A stretch of DNA of 64,000 nucleotides, taken from the NCBI GenBank assembly GCA_029851415.1, contig CM056742.1, forward strand, positions 83,628,748 through 83,692,747. The letters are read 5' to 3'. Below, piece after piece: positions 41,150 to 51,632 of this stretch. Position 1 is the stretch's first letter. Every line of letters starts with the position of its first letter. Both the position numbers and the translations under genes were made by a program. This stretch comes from Eretmocerus hayati (taxonomy: Eukaryota; Arthropoda; Insecta; Hymenoptera; Aphelinidae). The notes beneath the pieces are model-generated. The model made no database searches. It was not told the origin of the DNA and worked only from the letters and a program-made list of their open reading frames with translations.

Positions 41150-44100
41150 AAAGTTTGCGAAGCCAGTCCATCACAATCTCAAGAAACTGCGAATACTTTT
41201 CAAGTTGACGCGACTAGGATTTTCAAAGTTCCTGATACGACAAAACCGACAGATTATCCTCGATATTGGATCAACGTAAAAATTGGTCCAATAGAGTTGA
41301 AGGGATTATTAGATTCGGGAGCCGCACGGTCCGTGATAGGCAGAAAGTATCGAGACATCGCAGGGCAAATTGGTATTATGCTCCAACCCTCTAATTTTTT
41401 GTACGCTCAAATGGCGAACGGAGAATTAGAAGAGGTAGCTGGGGAATTGATCACTCCCCTGGAGATAGCTGGGATAAGCAAAAATATGCCGATTCTTAGC
41501 GTGCCATCATTACCTGTAGATCTCATTTTGGGACTTGAATTCATCCGTTTCTTTGGGATGCATATTTTAGGTGATAGTGACGAATATACATTCGCAGACC
41601 TTAAGGACAAACAAAAATTTGCATTTGAATTATTTTCAATTGAAGCACCAAGTCAAGTGAATTTAGAGTCTGAAATCCCAACATCATCGGAAGAAAAAAT
41701 TGAGTCAAAATCTGAAGCGTCAAAAAACGCGCAAGAGCCACAATCGAGAGGTGAAGGTTTGAAAAAGTTGAGTGATTATGGAGCTTACAGGCTGAAAAGA
41801 GTTTTAGATAAATGTTTACCTCACCAGAATAAAGATGAGAAATTTTTGAAAGCAACTGATTTAATCGAATACGAGATTCGACTCTTGAAAAGTGCACGTC
41901 CAGTAAAGCAAAGATATTTTCCGTTGTCAGATGAAATGGAGAAAACAATGCACGCAGAATTCCAAAAATTAATCGATGCTGATGTAGTTGAAAAATCGAA
42001 TAGCCCTTGGAATAACCCAGCATTTTTAGTGAAAAAAGCGAACGGAGGGCATAGATTGGTAGTAGATTTACGGGTAGTAAATTCGTTAGCTGAAAAAGAC
42101 GCGTATCCGACCCCGTATATGGACACTATCTTGAGAAAATTGAAGAACGCGAAATATATAACTACTTTGGACTTATCCATGGCCTACCATCAAATAAAGC
42201 TTAAAAAGATTTCGAGAAATATTTGCGCATTTACTATTCCCGGTAGAGGGCACTGGATGTTCAAAAGGCTACCTATGGGCTTAGCTAACGCTGGAGCCTG
42301 CTTTCAAAGATTAATTGACTCAATTATAGGAGACCTAGAGCCTTACGCGTACGGGTATTTAGACGATATTGTCCTGGTGACAGAGACGTTTGAACAACAT
42401 TTAGAGCTACTAGAGAAATTATTAAACAGAATCGTGGGGGCAGGTCTAACGATTAACAGAGAAAAGAGTAAATTTTGTTGCCAAGAAGTTAAATTTTTAG
42501 GATATATAGTGGACGAGCACGGTTTAAGAGTCGATCCCGCGAAAACAGAAGCAATTAAAAATTATCCGAGGCCTAAAAATGTCAAACAAGTGAAGAGATT
42601 TACAGGTATGACATCATGGCACAGTAAATTCATTAGAAATTATGCGACGATTGTAGAGCCAATAAATCGTTTATTGAAAAAAGACGCGAAATTTGAGTGG
42701 AAAGAGGAACAAGAAAAAGCGTTTTGTGCGCTAAAAGAAGCATTAGCATCTGCACCCGTGCTCAGTATGCCAGTACCAGACGCTGAATGGTTCTTGCATA
42801 CTGATGCATCAGACACTGGGATAGGATCTATGCTTACACAGAAGGTTGATGGCAAAGAACGCGTAGTTTGTTACGCGAGTCGATCACTTTCAAAACAAGA
42901 AAGAGTCTGGTCGGTAACAGAACGTGAATGTCTGGCTATAAAATGGAGTATTGAAAAATTTAGGCCGTATATTGAAGGAGAAAAATTTACTGTTGTAACA
43001 GACCACAGCGCGCTACAGTGGCTGTTCAACAAGAAAAATCCAGTAGGACGCGTAGGCAGATGGGCCCATGACCTCGCGAGTTATTCGTTCCGCGTGATCC
43101 ACCGCAAAGGAACGCTTAATGTTGTCCCTGATGCGCTCTCAAGAATGTTTGGAGACGACACGATGAATATCGGTTCAGTTGGAGTTCTTGAGAAAACATC
43201 AGATAAGTGGTACAACAAAAGATTTTTTCAAATTTTGAAACATCCAAAGAGATACAGAGATTGGAAAATTATGGATGGTAGAATTTATAAATACAGGCCA
43301 GATCACGAATTAAATGAAATAATTGATGATTTAGATGCGTGGAAATTAGTAGTTCCGGAAGAAAACCGCGTAAAAATAATTAAAGAAAGCCATGACGAGC
43401 CATCAGCCGGTCATATGGGAAAAGAAAAAACGTATAGAAAGGTCGCGCAGTCATACTATTGGCCCGGTATTTACCTAGACGTCGCGAATTACGTGAAAAA
43501 TTGCGATAGTTGCACGTTATATAAGGTAGATCAACGCGGTCAGATAGGTATGATGGGTACGCGCACAGTCGACAGACCGATGAAAATTATAGCAATGGAT
43601 TTAATGGGACCATTTCCAAAATCGAGAGAACAATTTGAATATTTACTCATTTTTGAGTGTATTTTTAGCCGTTATATAGTCTGCGTGCCACTACGTAAAA
43701 AGACTGGTCAAGCGGTTCAGAATGCACTTGAAAATGTATTATGTACACATTATGGTACACCGGAAATTTTGATTAGCGATAATGGGTTAGAGTTCAAAAA
43801 CGAATTGATGAGTAAATTCTGCGAAGAAAACGGTATAGAGCATGAATTCACCCCTAGTTTCCATCCCCAAGCGAATCCAGTTGAGAGGGTTAATAAAGAT
43901 ATTAAGACCATGATAGCAATATTTGCTGATAACCACAAAGAGTGGAATAAGCATATTCAACAATTTCAATTTTGTCACAATTCGAATTTTTCAAGTTCAA
44001 CCGGAAAATCACCAGCGTTCAGGATTTATGGACGCGAGATTAAAGCGCCAAAATTATGGAGAAGACGCGTGGAAATATTCGGGAAGAGCTTGAAAAATTT

Positions 44101-44884
44101 CATGAAAAACGGTAACCAAACCGAATTAATAGAGTCATTAAAAGGTTTGGACGGAGCAGAAATCAGTTCAAAAGTAAATTCAGAAAATAAGGTAGAAAGC
44201 GAATCAGAAAATCAGAGTTCAAATCAATCAAATGAGCGCTCGCGAGTCGATGAGCCCGAGAAATTTACTATTCAACACGAGAAGCTCAATTCAGATTTTA
44301 TTGTTTCTCAGGAATCAGTAAAAAATTGGTCAGATCGTATGAATAAGTTACCCGAGGTACACGACTCTACTATAAATGAGATCGAAAAAGCGAGCGAAAA
44401 GCAAAAATTGAAGTATAATGTATCAAAGCGTGATGTTAGATTTAAGATAGGTGATAAGGTACTGAAGAAGAATCGACCATTGTCATCGGCAGAGAAGAAT
44501 TTCACAGCGAAGCTGGCAGAAAAATTTTCAGGCCCATTCGAGATTAGCAGGCAATTAGGAGAAAATGTCTACGTATTGTCGAAGGATGGAGCTGAATTAC
44601 AATCATCTGTCCACGCCAAGGATCTGAAGTATGCAAGCGTTGCATCAAATCAGACGAGCAAAAATAATACGCTCGAGCAATCATCACATCAACAGCAGAA
44701 AGAAGATTCGGCGTTGTCAAGTGCCGGCGAGTCTCCCCACCCCGCAGCAGCGCCGCGCGCCCGGAAAAATAGCCGGCAGAAGCCGCGAGGAGCTGCAGGT
44801 GAGCAGACCACACGCGAGAGCAATCCGCAATCCACGCGCACGAAAGGGCCGATAACAAGATCCAAATCGAAAGCTAAAGAGTGA
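41093..44884 (+). CDS. pol: Gypsy-3 Pol polyprotein
   Basis: Read from the frameshift codon, Pol has 1,263 residues; Gag-Pol would be about 2,050. Numbering from the lysine of KGLLDSG as residue 2 (codon 1 at 41297): protease active site LLDSGAA at 4-10; reverse transcriptase with FLVKKANGGHRLVVDLR, LDLSMAYHQI (Asp292) and YLDDIV (354-359); RNase H with HTDAS (Asp503), Glu543, TDHSALQW (Asp569) and PDALSR (Asp612). The integrase zinc domain has His699, His706, Cys736 and Cys739. The integrase core has MDLMGP (Asp768), ISDNG (Asp828) and NPVER (Glu863), a DD35E triad. A GPF-type C-terminal module (KFSGPFEISRQL) follows. All catalytic residues are present. There is no chromodomain. Confidence 0.95.
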   Translation, partial: REVSGVNETIALATSEQVSKVCEASPSQSQETANTFQVDATRIFKVPDTTKPTDYPRYWINVKIGPIELKGLLDSGAARSVIGRKYRDIAGQIGIMLQPSNFLYAQMANGELEEVAGELITPLEIAGISKNMPILSVPSLPVDLILGLEFIRFFGMHILGDSDEYTFADLKDKQKFAFELFSIEAPSQVNLESEIPTSSEEKIESKSEASKNAQEPQSRGEGLKKLSDYGAYRLKRVLDKCLPHQNKDEKFLKATDLIEYEIRLLKSARPVKQRYFPLSDEMEKTMHAEFQKLIDADVVEKSNSPWNNPAFLVKKANGGHRLVVDLRVVNSLAEKDAYPTPYMDTILRKLKNAKYITTLDLSMAYHQIKLKKISRNICAFTIPGRGHWMFKRLPMGLANAGACFQRLIDSIIGDLEPYAYGYLDDIVLVTETFEQHLELLEKLLNRIVGAGLTINREKSKFCCQEVKFLGYIVDEHGLRVDPAKTEAIKNYPRPKNVKQVKRFTGMTSWHSKFIRNYATIVEPINRLLKKDAKFEWKEEQEKAFCALKEALASAPVLSMPVPDAEWFLHTDASDTGIGSMLTQKVDGKERVVCYASRSLSKQERVWSVTERECLAIKWSIEKFRPYIEGEKFTVVTDHSALQWLFNKKNPVGRVGRWAHDLASYSFRVIHRKGTLNVVPDALSRMFGDDTMNIGSVGVLEKTSDKWYNKRFFQILKHPKRYRDWKIMDGRIYKYRPDHELNEIIDDLDAWKLVVPEENRVKIIKESHDEPSAGHMGKEKTYRKVAQSYYWPGIYLDVANYVKNCDSCTLYKVDQRGQIGMMGTRTVDRPMKIIAMDLMGPFPKSREQFEYLLIFECIFSRYIVCVPLRKKTGQAVQNALENVLCTHYGTPEILISDNGLEFKNELMSKFCEENGIEHEFTPSFHPQANPVERVNKDIKTMIAIFADNHKEWNKHIQQFQFCHNSNFSSSTGKSPAFRIYGREIKAPKLWRRRVEIFGKSLKNFMKNGNQTELIESLKGLDGAEISSKVNSENKVESESENQSSNQSNERSRVDEPEKFTIQHEKLNSDFIVSQESVKNWSDRMNKLPEVHDSTINEIEKASEKQKLKYNVSKRDVRFKIGDKVLKKNRPLSSAEKNFTAKLAEKFSGPFEISRQLGENVYVLSKDGAELQSSVHAKDLKYASVASNQTSKNNTLEQSSHQQQKEDSALSSAGESPHPAAAPRARKNSRQKPRGAAGEQTTRESNPQSTRTKGPITRSKSKAKE

Positions 44885-44970
44885 CTAGAGTGTACATAAA
44901 AACAGAGTGACTAGAGTGTATATAAAATCTATAAGTGACTAGAAGTGTATATAAAATCTAAGTGCCTAAT
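44885..44970 (+). repeat. Short tandem repeat between pol and ORF3
   Basis: GTGACTAGA-GTGTATATAAAA occurs three times at intervals of about 27-30 bp. It contains TATA-like words and lies about 60 bp upstream of ORF3. A role as an internal promoter is speculative. Confidence 0.7.
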
Positions 44971-45026
44971 TCTAAGACTTAAGACTAGTGACTAGATAAA
45001 GTGAAAGACTAGAATAGTAATTAAAG

Positions 45027-46310
45027 ATGGGACCTATAAAAGAGGCAGTGCTTAAGTGGCTAAATAAAGATAATCATAATCAAGAGCAAAGTGAAGATAA
45101 TGACTCTGTGACGCGCGAGATTAACAGTGTGGTACAAGACGGAGACAATACAGGGAGTGTAAATAATGTGCCAGTGGACGCTCAAATTCCTATATTAAAT
45201 GAGGTGAGAGTGCAGGTGCAAAATAATCCCGTTGTGCCCGTAGTTATTCCACCCGCGCGTGTAGAGAGTGCAGAAATTAGTGCCGACGATATTGCAGAAT
45301 TTCACGCCCGTAAACGAGTGCGTGAGAAATCCGCGCTAATGAAAAGTTTGAGAGCCATAGCACAGCCGTGGAGAGAGCAGGATCGTCGCCAGCGTGAATT
45401 GGAAACGCGCGCGATAGCAACAACAACAACAACACCGGCGCCCGAATTCCAGGAAGAGCAAAGAAGAATTCGTGTAGCACGCGCCTTAGCTCATGCTGCA
45501 GCAAAGAAAGCAGAGATCGACAGACAAGTGAATAATGCAAGGCTTGGGTTGGAAGTTCGGTGTAGCCGCGTCCTCCAAGAACGCCAGCGCGACCATTTCC
45601 AGCAACTCCAAAATCAAGAATATGAGGCGCGCATGGAGAGAGAACGGCAAGAAATATCACAAAGATTTGCAGTGGATTTACCCCGCGCTATACAAAACGC
45701 GGAGCAAATTCATGCATCACTGCAATATCGGGAAGACATGATGATATCAAGGGAGGAAGCAGTCATGCAGCGTGAGGCAGCGGTCCACGCGCGTGAAATT
45801 ATGTTGCAGCGATCAGCTGATCGTTGGTCTGCAGAGTACCGAAATTTGGAAAGAAGATTGCGCGAGGAAAGGTCACGCGCAAGATATCAACAGCGTGTGC
45901 TACCCCCTCCCGCGCAGAATAATCATCGCCGTCGGATTTCTGCCACGGTGCAGATTGATTTCAATTTCTACGTCCCAGAGCAGCACCAAAATCAGGTGAT
46001 TATCGAGGAGGTGGAGGATGAGCCGCCCGCGCCAGATATGGAGCCACGAATACAACAGGTTGAAGAAACACCTCAACCAGCTGTTGAGCCGCAGCAGCAG
46101 CCACAACAAGACGAAAATGCGTGGAGGCCGATAAGAGGCTACCGCACGCAAGCAGAACGCGAAGCGCGTGTATATATCACACAAGCGCAGCGCATTCAAC
46201 GCGCGGAAGAATTGAATGAGTCATTCAGACTCAGAAAGATACAACAGATGAAATTGAATAAGGCGTGGGCAGATGCACATTTTCTGCCAGGTGAACGAGA
46301 CATCGAATAA
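45027..46310 (+). CDS. Gypsy-3 third ORF (ORF3), function unknown
   Basis: The ATG at 45027 gives 427 aa with no stop. Residues about 90-310 are highly charged, Arg/Glu/Gln-rich and predicted to be helical or coiled coil (KKAEIDRQVNNARLGLEV, MQREAAVHAREIMLQRSADR). A Pro/Gln/Glu-rich segment follows (EDEPPAPDMEP, PQQQPQQDEN), then a basic helical tail (EREARVYITQAQRIQRAEEL). It occupies the env position but has no signal peptide, membrane segment or glycoprotein motif, so it is not an envelope. Its length and openness in an intact element suggest it is translated, probably from a spliced RNA using the LTR donor. It could be an accessory, nucleic-acid-binding or anti-silencing protein. That is inference only. 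Confidence 0.75.
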   Translation: MGPIKEAVLKWLNKDNHNQEQSEDNDSVTREINSVVQDGDNTGSVNNVPVDAQIPILNEVRVQVQNNPVVPVVIPPARVESAEISADDIAEFHARKRVREKSALMKSLRAIAQPWREQDRRQRELETRAIATTTTTPAPEFQEEQRRIRVARALAHAAAKKAEIDRQVNNARLGLEVRCSRVLQERQRDHFQQLQNQEYEARMERERQEISQRFAVDLPRAIQNAEQIHASLQYREDMMISREEAVMQREAAVHAREIMLQRSADRWSAEYRNLERRLREERSRARYQQRVLPPPAQNNHRRRISATVQIDFNFYVPEQHQNQVIIEEVEDEPPAPDMEPRIQQVEETPQPAVEPQQQPQQDENAWRPIRGYRTQAEREARVYITQAQRIQRAEELNESFRLRKIQQMKLNKAWADAHFLPGERDIE

Positions 46311-46970
46311 GCAGCAGCATCAATTCCAACAACATCGAGTCTACAACATCAAGACAACGCGTATAGTTATTATTTTATATGATTTTTGAGTTACTTTATT
46401 GATTAAAAGCAATTAGGAATTTTTTCCGATCGAAAAAGTATATATATATATTTTGAGCAAAGCGCGTCAAATAACGCGTACTATTTATTCATTTTGCGTT
46501 ACACGGAGAAACAAGAGAGAGAGACATATATATACAATGAGAGAGACTCGTATTTATAGTTTAAGTATTTACATTATGTACATTGAACCAGTTCCTATAT
46601 ACAAGATTGATAATTTATTTACATTATTTACAGGTAATCAGTTATTATCTCAAAAATTGAGAAAATCAAAAATCAGTTTTATTTTTTTTTTCTACTAGCA
46701 ATGGAATATATATATATAAAGATAGATAAGCAAAGGAGAAATAATTATTTACAGGTGCGTGATAGATGAGAATAATGATGCATTTTCTTAGGTTTTTTTG
46801 GTGTGTAATAGACTCACTTATCTTACGCGGAGTAAAAGAAAGTAGAGTAAATTTGGCGATTTATTTTTGTTTGTTTTAAGGTTATATCCATGGTCAATTT
46901 AGTAAAGCGAAAGCTTCGATCGCAGTGATATTTTAATCTCTCACGGGTCTCGAGATTTAGCGGGGGGCTC
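46311..46970 (+). other. Gypsy-3 3' untranslated region and polypurine tract
   Basis: AT-rich sequence with (TA)n and GAGAGAGA runs. It ends with TAGCGGGGGGCTC (polypurine tract) directly before the 3' LTR at 46971. Confidence 0.7.
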
Positions 46971-47725
46971 TGTGACGAGGTAAATCGCCACACGCGATAC
47001 GAAGCATGTATTCAGATAGCCGAAACGTTAGGCTAGGATATGAACAGATGATGAGTAGCGAGAGAGAGGGGAGAGAGAGAAAAGAGAGCAAAGGGACAGC
47101 TGTCGTTACGTTGACGAGCAGCTTGGCGCGAGCCGCGATATCGATCGGGCGATCTAGCCGTCGGACGGAATCGGCGAGGACACGCGCGCGGTGCATGGAA
47201 GTATGTGTGTGTTCCGATGCTGGCCTCGGTCGTCGGCCACGTGTGAATTTGCCTAGTGAAGTGTCCCCTGGAGACGATGCTGGTAGCCGACCGGACCGAG
47301 CCCTAGACTCCAGCTGATTTGCGTGTCAGCGCGTCGGGGATATGTCGGCCCGGGCGCGAGGCGCCGGCCCGGTTGTATGCGGCGTGGAATGTATGCGGAT
47401 ATGGTGAGTCTCTCTCCCGCGCGTCTCTCTCTCACGCGGTAAAAGCTAGAATAAATTGCGAGCGGTAAAATCAGCGTTTAACGCGCGATAATTATATTGA
47501 ATATTTGTATGAATATTGTCCTTTTTGAAAGTGAATAAACTACTCGAAGTTCACGGAGAGTGAACCACAGCAAATAGAAAATATCGAGTCATGAGTCAAG
47601 TTATTTGTTTGCATATGAAACATATATATATTTTGCTATGAATATATCCCCAAAAATTCCTCATCCCTTCAGGACGAGATGTAGCAGATAAGGGTAATTA
47701 ACGATAGGCTCATTACCCTATCGCA
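46971..47725 (+). repeat. Gypsy-3 3' LTR
   Basis: It has the same 755-bp length and apparently the same sequence as the 5' LTR, and GATA follows at 47726-47729. Confidence 0.95.
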
Positions 47726-47729
47726 GATA

Positions 47730-48041
47730 ATTCATGATTGGAAGAATGAATGGTATCCAGATTGCTTATAGGACCCTGTTACATTTATTTAATAGTTCTT
47801 GATAGAATTTTCTCTACAATGTTGTAGACACCATAACATCGGAAAATTGCAAAAAAATTCATTCACGTCCATTAGTGAGAAAGTTCTTGCATTATATGCG
47901 CAACAGGTGTTAGATAGTTGCTCATGACACCGATAGATTTATGATCTGATTCCGTAGAAGATTCGTGAAAGCTACGAGAATATTAGTAAAGCAGTGCTTC
48001 CGGAGGGTGCGCGGGGGTGGTGCGGGGTCCAAAGGTGCAAC

Positions 48042-48072
<31 letters not shown>

Positions 48073-48104
48073 GGCAGGGCCCCACATGGTTGGAAATTCT
48101 GATA
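47730..48104. other. Stretch with a GC-rich hairpin
   Basis: No gene is recognised. At about 48058-48073 the hairpin GGGGGCGAAGCCCCC lies in a GC-rich patch (48000-48090) unlike its AT-rich surroundings. Confidence 0.45.
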
Positions 48105-48212
48105 TCAAAAGGCGCAGTAGCGCCTTGCTGGCGAGTACACAGAAGGAAAACTCGCAGCGCTGCCGTAGTCTTATATACGCCAAGTTCGGGTTTTTTAACC
48201 TCTCGTTCTCCC
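48105..48212 (+). repeat. Dispersed repeat family, copy 2
   Basis: AAGGCGCAGTAGCGCCTT, then GCTGGCGAGTA, ending GGGTTTTTTAACCTC. It is about 105 bp long and related to 35366-35470 with many substitutions. Confidence 0.65.
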
Positions 48213-50052
48213 TCGACCATACATGATTATGGATTCTTGCGCTTATTAGCCACGATGTGCCCCAATAATCGCGAGCTTGGTCATTTCTCTATCTGAATAC
48301 TATTTTGTTTTGTCGATGTATGAACTGATAGCATCGTTTCTCGACCGACAAATTTGAGACCCTCGCCGATGAAATTCATCGTGAATTTTCGTCTTTCGAC
48401 CTCGATCGGCCAACTTTCGACTCATCTCGAAGTCGACACTGCATCGGTGTGACACAATCGGCCTTGTGTGCGTGAATACACAACTACCGACTACCGCTAC
48501 ATGATAACGCAAGCTAGCAGACCATATTCACAATTCAGATATTCTGTCCCGGATGAGTGTCTCCTGCATCAGGAGTATCGCGAGTATAGTGAAGATTTAA
48601 TACAAATTGATACCAATTATAATTGTTGGTCTACTATAGTAAGCCGCCTGATGCATGCATATAATATGCTCTCTTGTAACAGTGATTTTAAAAATGATGG
48701 CCTAATGGCCAAAATATGTGCCATTCTTGCCGTTGTGCATCAGTGCATAAGATGAAGTGTCAAGAATAATTTCCAAATATATTTGGAGAGTTTATGATGC
48801 ATGGGTGCTAGCATCAGTCTACATTTTATCAGTAAATTGACTCTTACTTCCTCCGATACTTGAGACAGGCCTAACTCTGAAGCTATAACTTGTGTATCTC
48901 AAGTTCATAATCTACTCTAGTGAGAGAATTTCATTGCAACCAATGTATTATCATTCAAGCTACTTCTCGTATCTCACCAAAATCCTATTCAGGTCCAACA
49001 CAAAAGGAATCGTCTCTCACATTTAGATGTAGAACTGGTCACTTGGTCAGTCCTATTAGTGACTGTCCATGAAACAGTTGTTGTGATATGTGTGGTGATC
49101 TCTGATGCTGGTCTAATCAATTTCACATAACACACTTTCATTGCACATCACTGTACGTCTTAGTTTTGGCTACACTTATACTCTTGATTCATGGGTCTCA
49201 GCTGTCTTGACGTGCCACTTACATTTATGTTAAACACTTCATCAAGAGCTAGTGGGCATACGTCAATTCCTAAATAGGTCTAATTAAGAGTCGTTCAGGG
49301 TTCATCTGATTCATCAAAATCATTATTGAGAAAGAGTAGCACGTTTACGCTCTTAGAGAAAACCGGTGAGTTGAACTTGGAAAAGTTTAGGGCAGAGAAG
49401 TCAATCAACATAGAAAGTGGATCCACGCATTCATCCGGATGTACTTTGGAGATCATTCTGTCTGGCATCAAAGCACTTCTCCTATAACGCTTTTGAATCT
49501 TCATTATTAAAGTGAGTTCCCACAAAGTACTTCAGCTTTTTATACTGTGTCACAAGTAATCAATGTACTAGTTGAAATTTGTTCAAGTTTTTGGTTTTCA
49601 AATAGTGTTGAGAAACAGATGTATTGTCATAATTCCATGTTTCATTTGTTAGTCTCCCATTAGTTGGTCATTTTGGTGGTTGGGATCCTCTTTCTTTCGA
49701 GAGCGGATGAACCATTTCGTATAAGGAATTTCCACAATCCAGAAGTTTCTGATCAACTGACAACCTTATACCATTACAAGTAGAGTTGAGAGTCTTTGCA
49801 TCAACTCAAGTTGAATTTCATGAATTGATTCCAAGTTTTGCCATCAAAAACAAAAAGTTGTACTGCTCCAGATTCTGTTGCTTGTGATTAAAAAATATTC
49901 ATCTTGAACATAGCTTACTGATGTTTATTGGGGGGATGATTTTCGAGAAATAGTAAATGGATAAGTGTTTTTGGTTTTTCTACATGTTATCATTCACAGC
50001 TTATATTTGTTAATCTGAGAATTTTGAATCATTACCATAGCCAAGTGTTGGA
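48213..50052. other. Stretch with no identified feature
   Basis: AT-rich sequence with scattered short frames. The longest plausible one (48468-48755, 95 codons, no matching motif) lies in no known context. I see no transposon ends, RNA genes or repeats here. Confidence 0.35.
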
Positions 50053-50653
50053 ATCTATCCCTCTCCCACTTTACTTTCTCCAAAAGTCTAACTTGGCGAG
50101 TATCACCATCCTTTCCCCCCATAACTCCATCTGGAATCAAAATATGAATTTCAAGTCTTGAGAGTCATGAGATCAGGGATAGTATGTTGAGTAATTGTTT
50201 TGCAAAACCTAAATGTGAAATGCATGGAAAATGATTGATTACATTACAATCTGATTATCTCTATAAGTTAGACTCAACTTGAGTTACTCACCATCTCTTT
50301 TTTCCTTCAAATATATTGGAAGAAATAATCTATTCAGACCAATAAAAAAAAATACAGGAGTAAGAAAATTTAATCCAGCATTGATCATTCTACTTTGGAA
50401 ATCGGTAGAGTTGGTGAGTAACTCAAGTTGAGTCTAACTCATAGAGATAATCAGATTGTAATGTAATCAATCATTTCCCATGCATTTCACGTTTAGGTTT
50501 TGCAAAACAATCACTCGACATACTTTCCCTGATCTCATGACTCTCAAGAGTTGAAATTCATATTTTGATTCCAGATGGAGTTATGGGGGAAAAGGATGGT
50601 GATACTCGCCAAGTTAGACTTTTGGAAAAAGTAAAGTGGAAGGGGGATAGATA
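50053..50653. mobile_element. Foldback-3: palindromic element
   Basis: Arms 50053-50292 and 50412-50653 are near-exact reverse complements around a 119-bp spacer. The ends (ATCTATCCC...CCCACTTTACTTT) and the inner words CAAAAGTCTAACTTGGCGAG resemble the ends of Foldback-2, so both belong to one family. No coding capacity. Confidence 0.85.
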
Positions 50654-50944
50654 AGTGCATTATAATTGAATGAAATTTCAACTCAATTTCGGGGAAAATT
50701 TGATTTTGGTACATATTTTCGAATAGAATGATCTATCTACTTCCTTTTCAGTCTCACTCGATCTCAGATTTGAGCTACTAATAATCATAAAATAGTCCAA
50801 GGAAGCAAAAAAATCTGTAAATCATGACCCGTCATACAGCAAATTCCGAATCCACAACATCCCACGAGACACTCAAATTTCAAAGCAACTCAAAATGGGA
50901 TTTTCAATCGTAATTTCGACCGTAGAGATGTTTTTCGATGAAAT
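50654..50944. other. Stretch with no identified feature
   Basis: AT-rich sequence up to the TA target of the pogo-type element. Confidence 0.4.
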
Positions 50945-51632
50945 TACAGTAGAATTCAGTTATAACGAGCAAATTTTGGAGATTTGGTCGGCCACCATAC
51001 AATGTATTTGCAAACAGGTCCGGCAATAACGATCCGGATATAACGAAAATTCGGTTATAACGAGCGGAAATTCTGGCAAAATTTGGTTTCGGCACCGGCT
51101 ATACCGAGGAAAACGATGTGAAAGCCGTTCAACTATGTGATTGGGAGCCTAAGACTCGAGGTGAATACGAGTATCAATGCGAATACACATGTAGTATGAT
51201 TCTATTGGTGAGCGGAATGGATAGACCGAATACAAGGAAGATACATTTCATGACGAGACCAACCTGGTAAACTTCGACGCAAGATCAAAATTTCTCAGCT
51301 ACAATTTTCCATTTTTCCATCATATGTACTAATCCATTCTTATCTTGCGGTGCTTTCAATTTATGACAAATGCGAATTCCTAAATATCGTATGTCCATAC
51401 CGCTATGTGGATTAATGCACATCTGCGTCATTGTCGTCCTGTCATCGTATTCTGGATGTTATAGTTATTTGAATTCTTGATAAGAGAGACCTTACGAACT
51501 CAGGATTAATTTTATCCACCCATCAAAGATAGTCACAACAGAATCATATGAATTTGGGCCGCAATAAATGCAGAGTCCGGTTATAACGAGGTCTGGTCAT
51601 AACGAGCATTTTTCTCCGGTCCCTTGAAGCTA

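Larger units (their letters stand above)
37263..47725 (+). mobile_element. Gypsy-3: intact, recent Ty3/Gypsy retrotransposon
   Basis: The element is 10,463 bp, with 755-bp LTRs that look identical by eye and a 4-bp target duplication GATA (37259-37262 and 47726-47729). A primer-binding site, polypurine tract, open gag and pol, a -1 frameshift signal and an additional third ORF are all present. No stop or frameshift breaks any ORF. This is the only element in the window likely to be, or recently have been, active. Confidence 0.95.

Noticed and set aside
45027..46310. Envelope gene in Gypsy-3
   Set aside because: No signal peptide, transmembrane segment, cleavage site or glycosylation-rich ectodomain is visible. 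The protein is charged and coiled-coil-like.
48468..48755. 95-codon ORF between Gypsy-3 and Foldback-3
   Set aside because: It looks somewhat protein-like, but no start context, homology pattern or neighbouring gene supports it.
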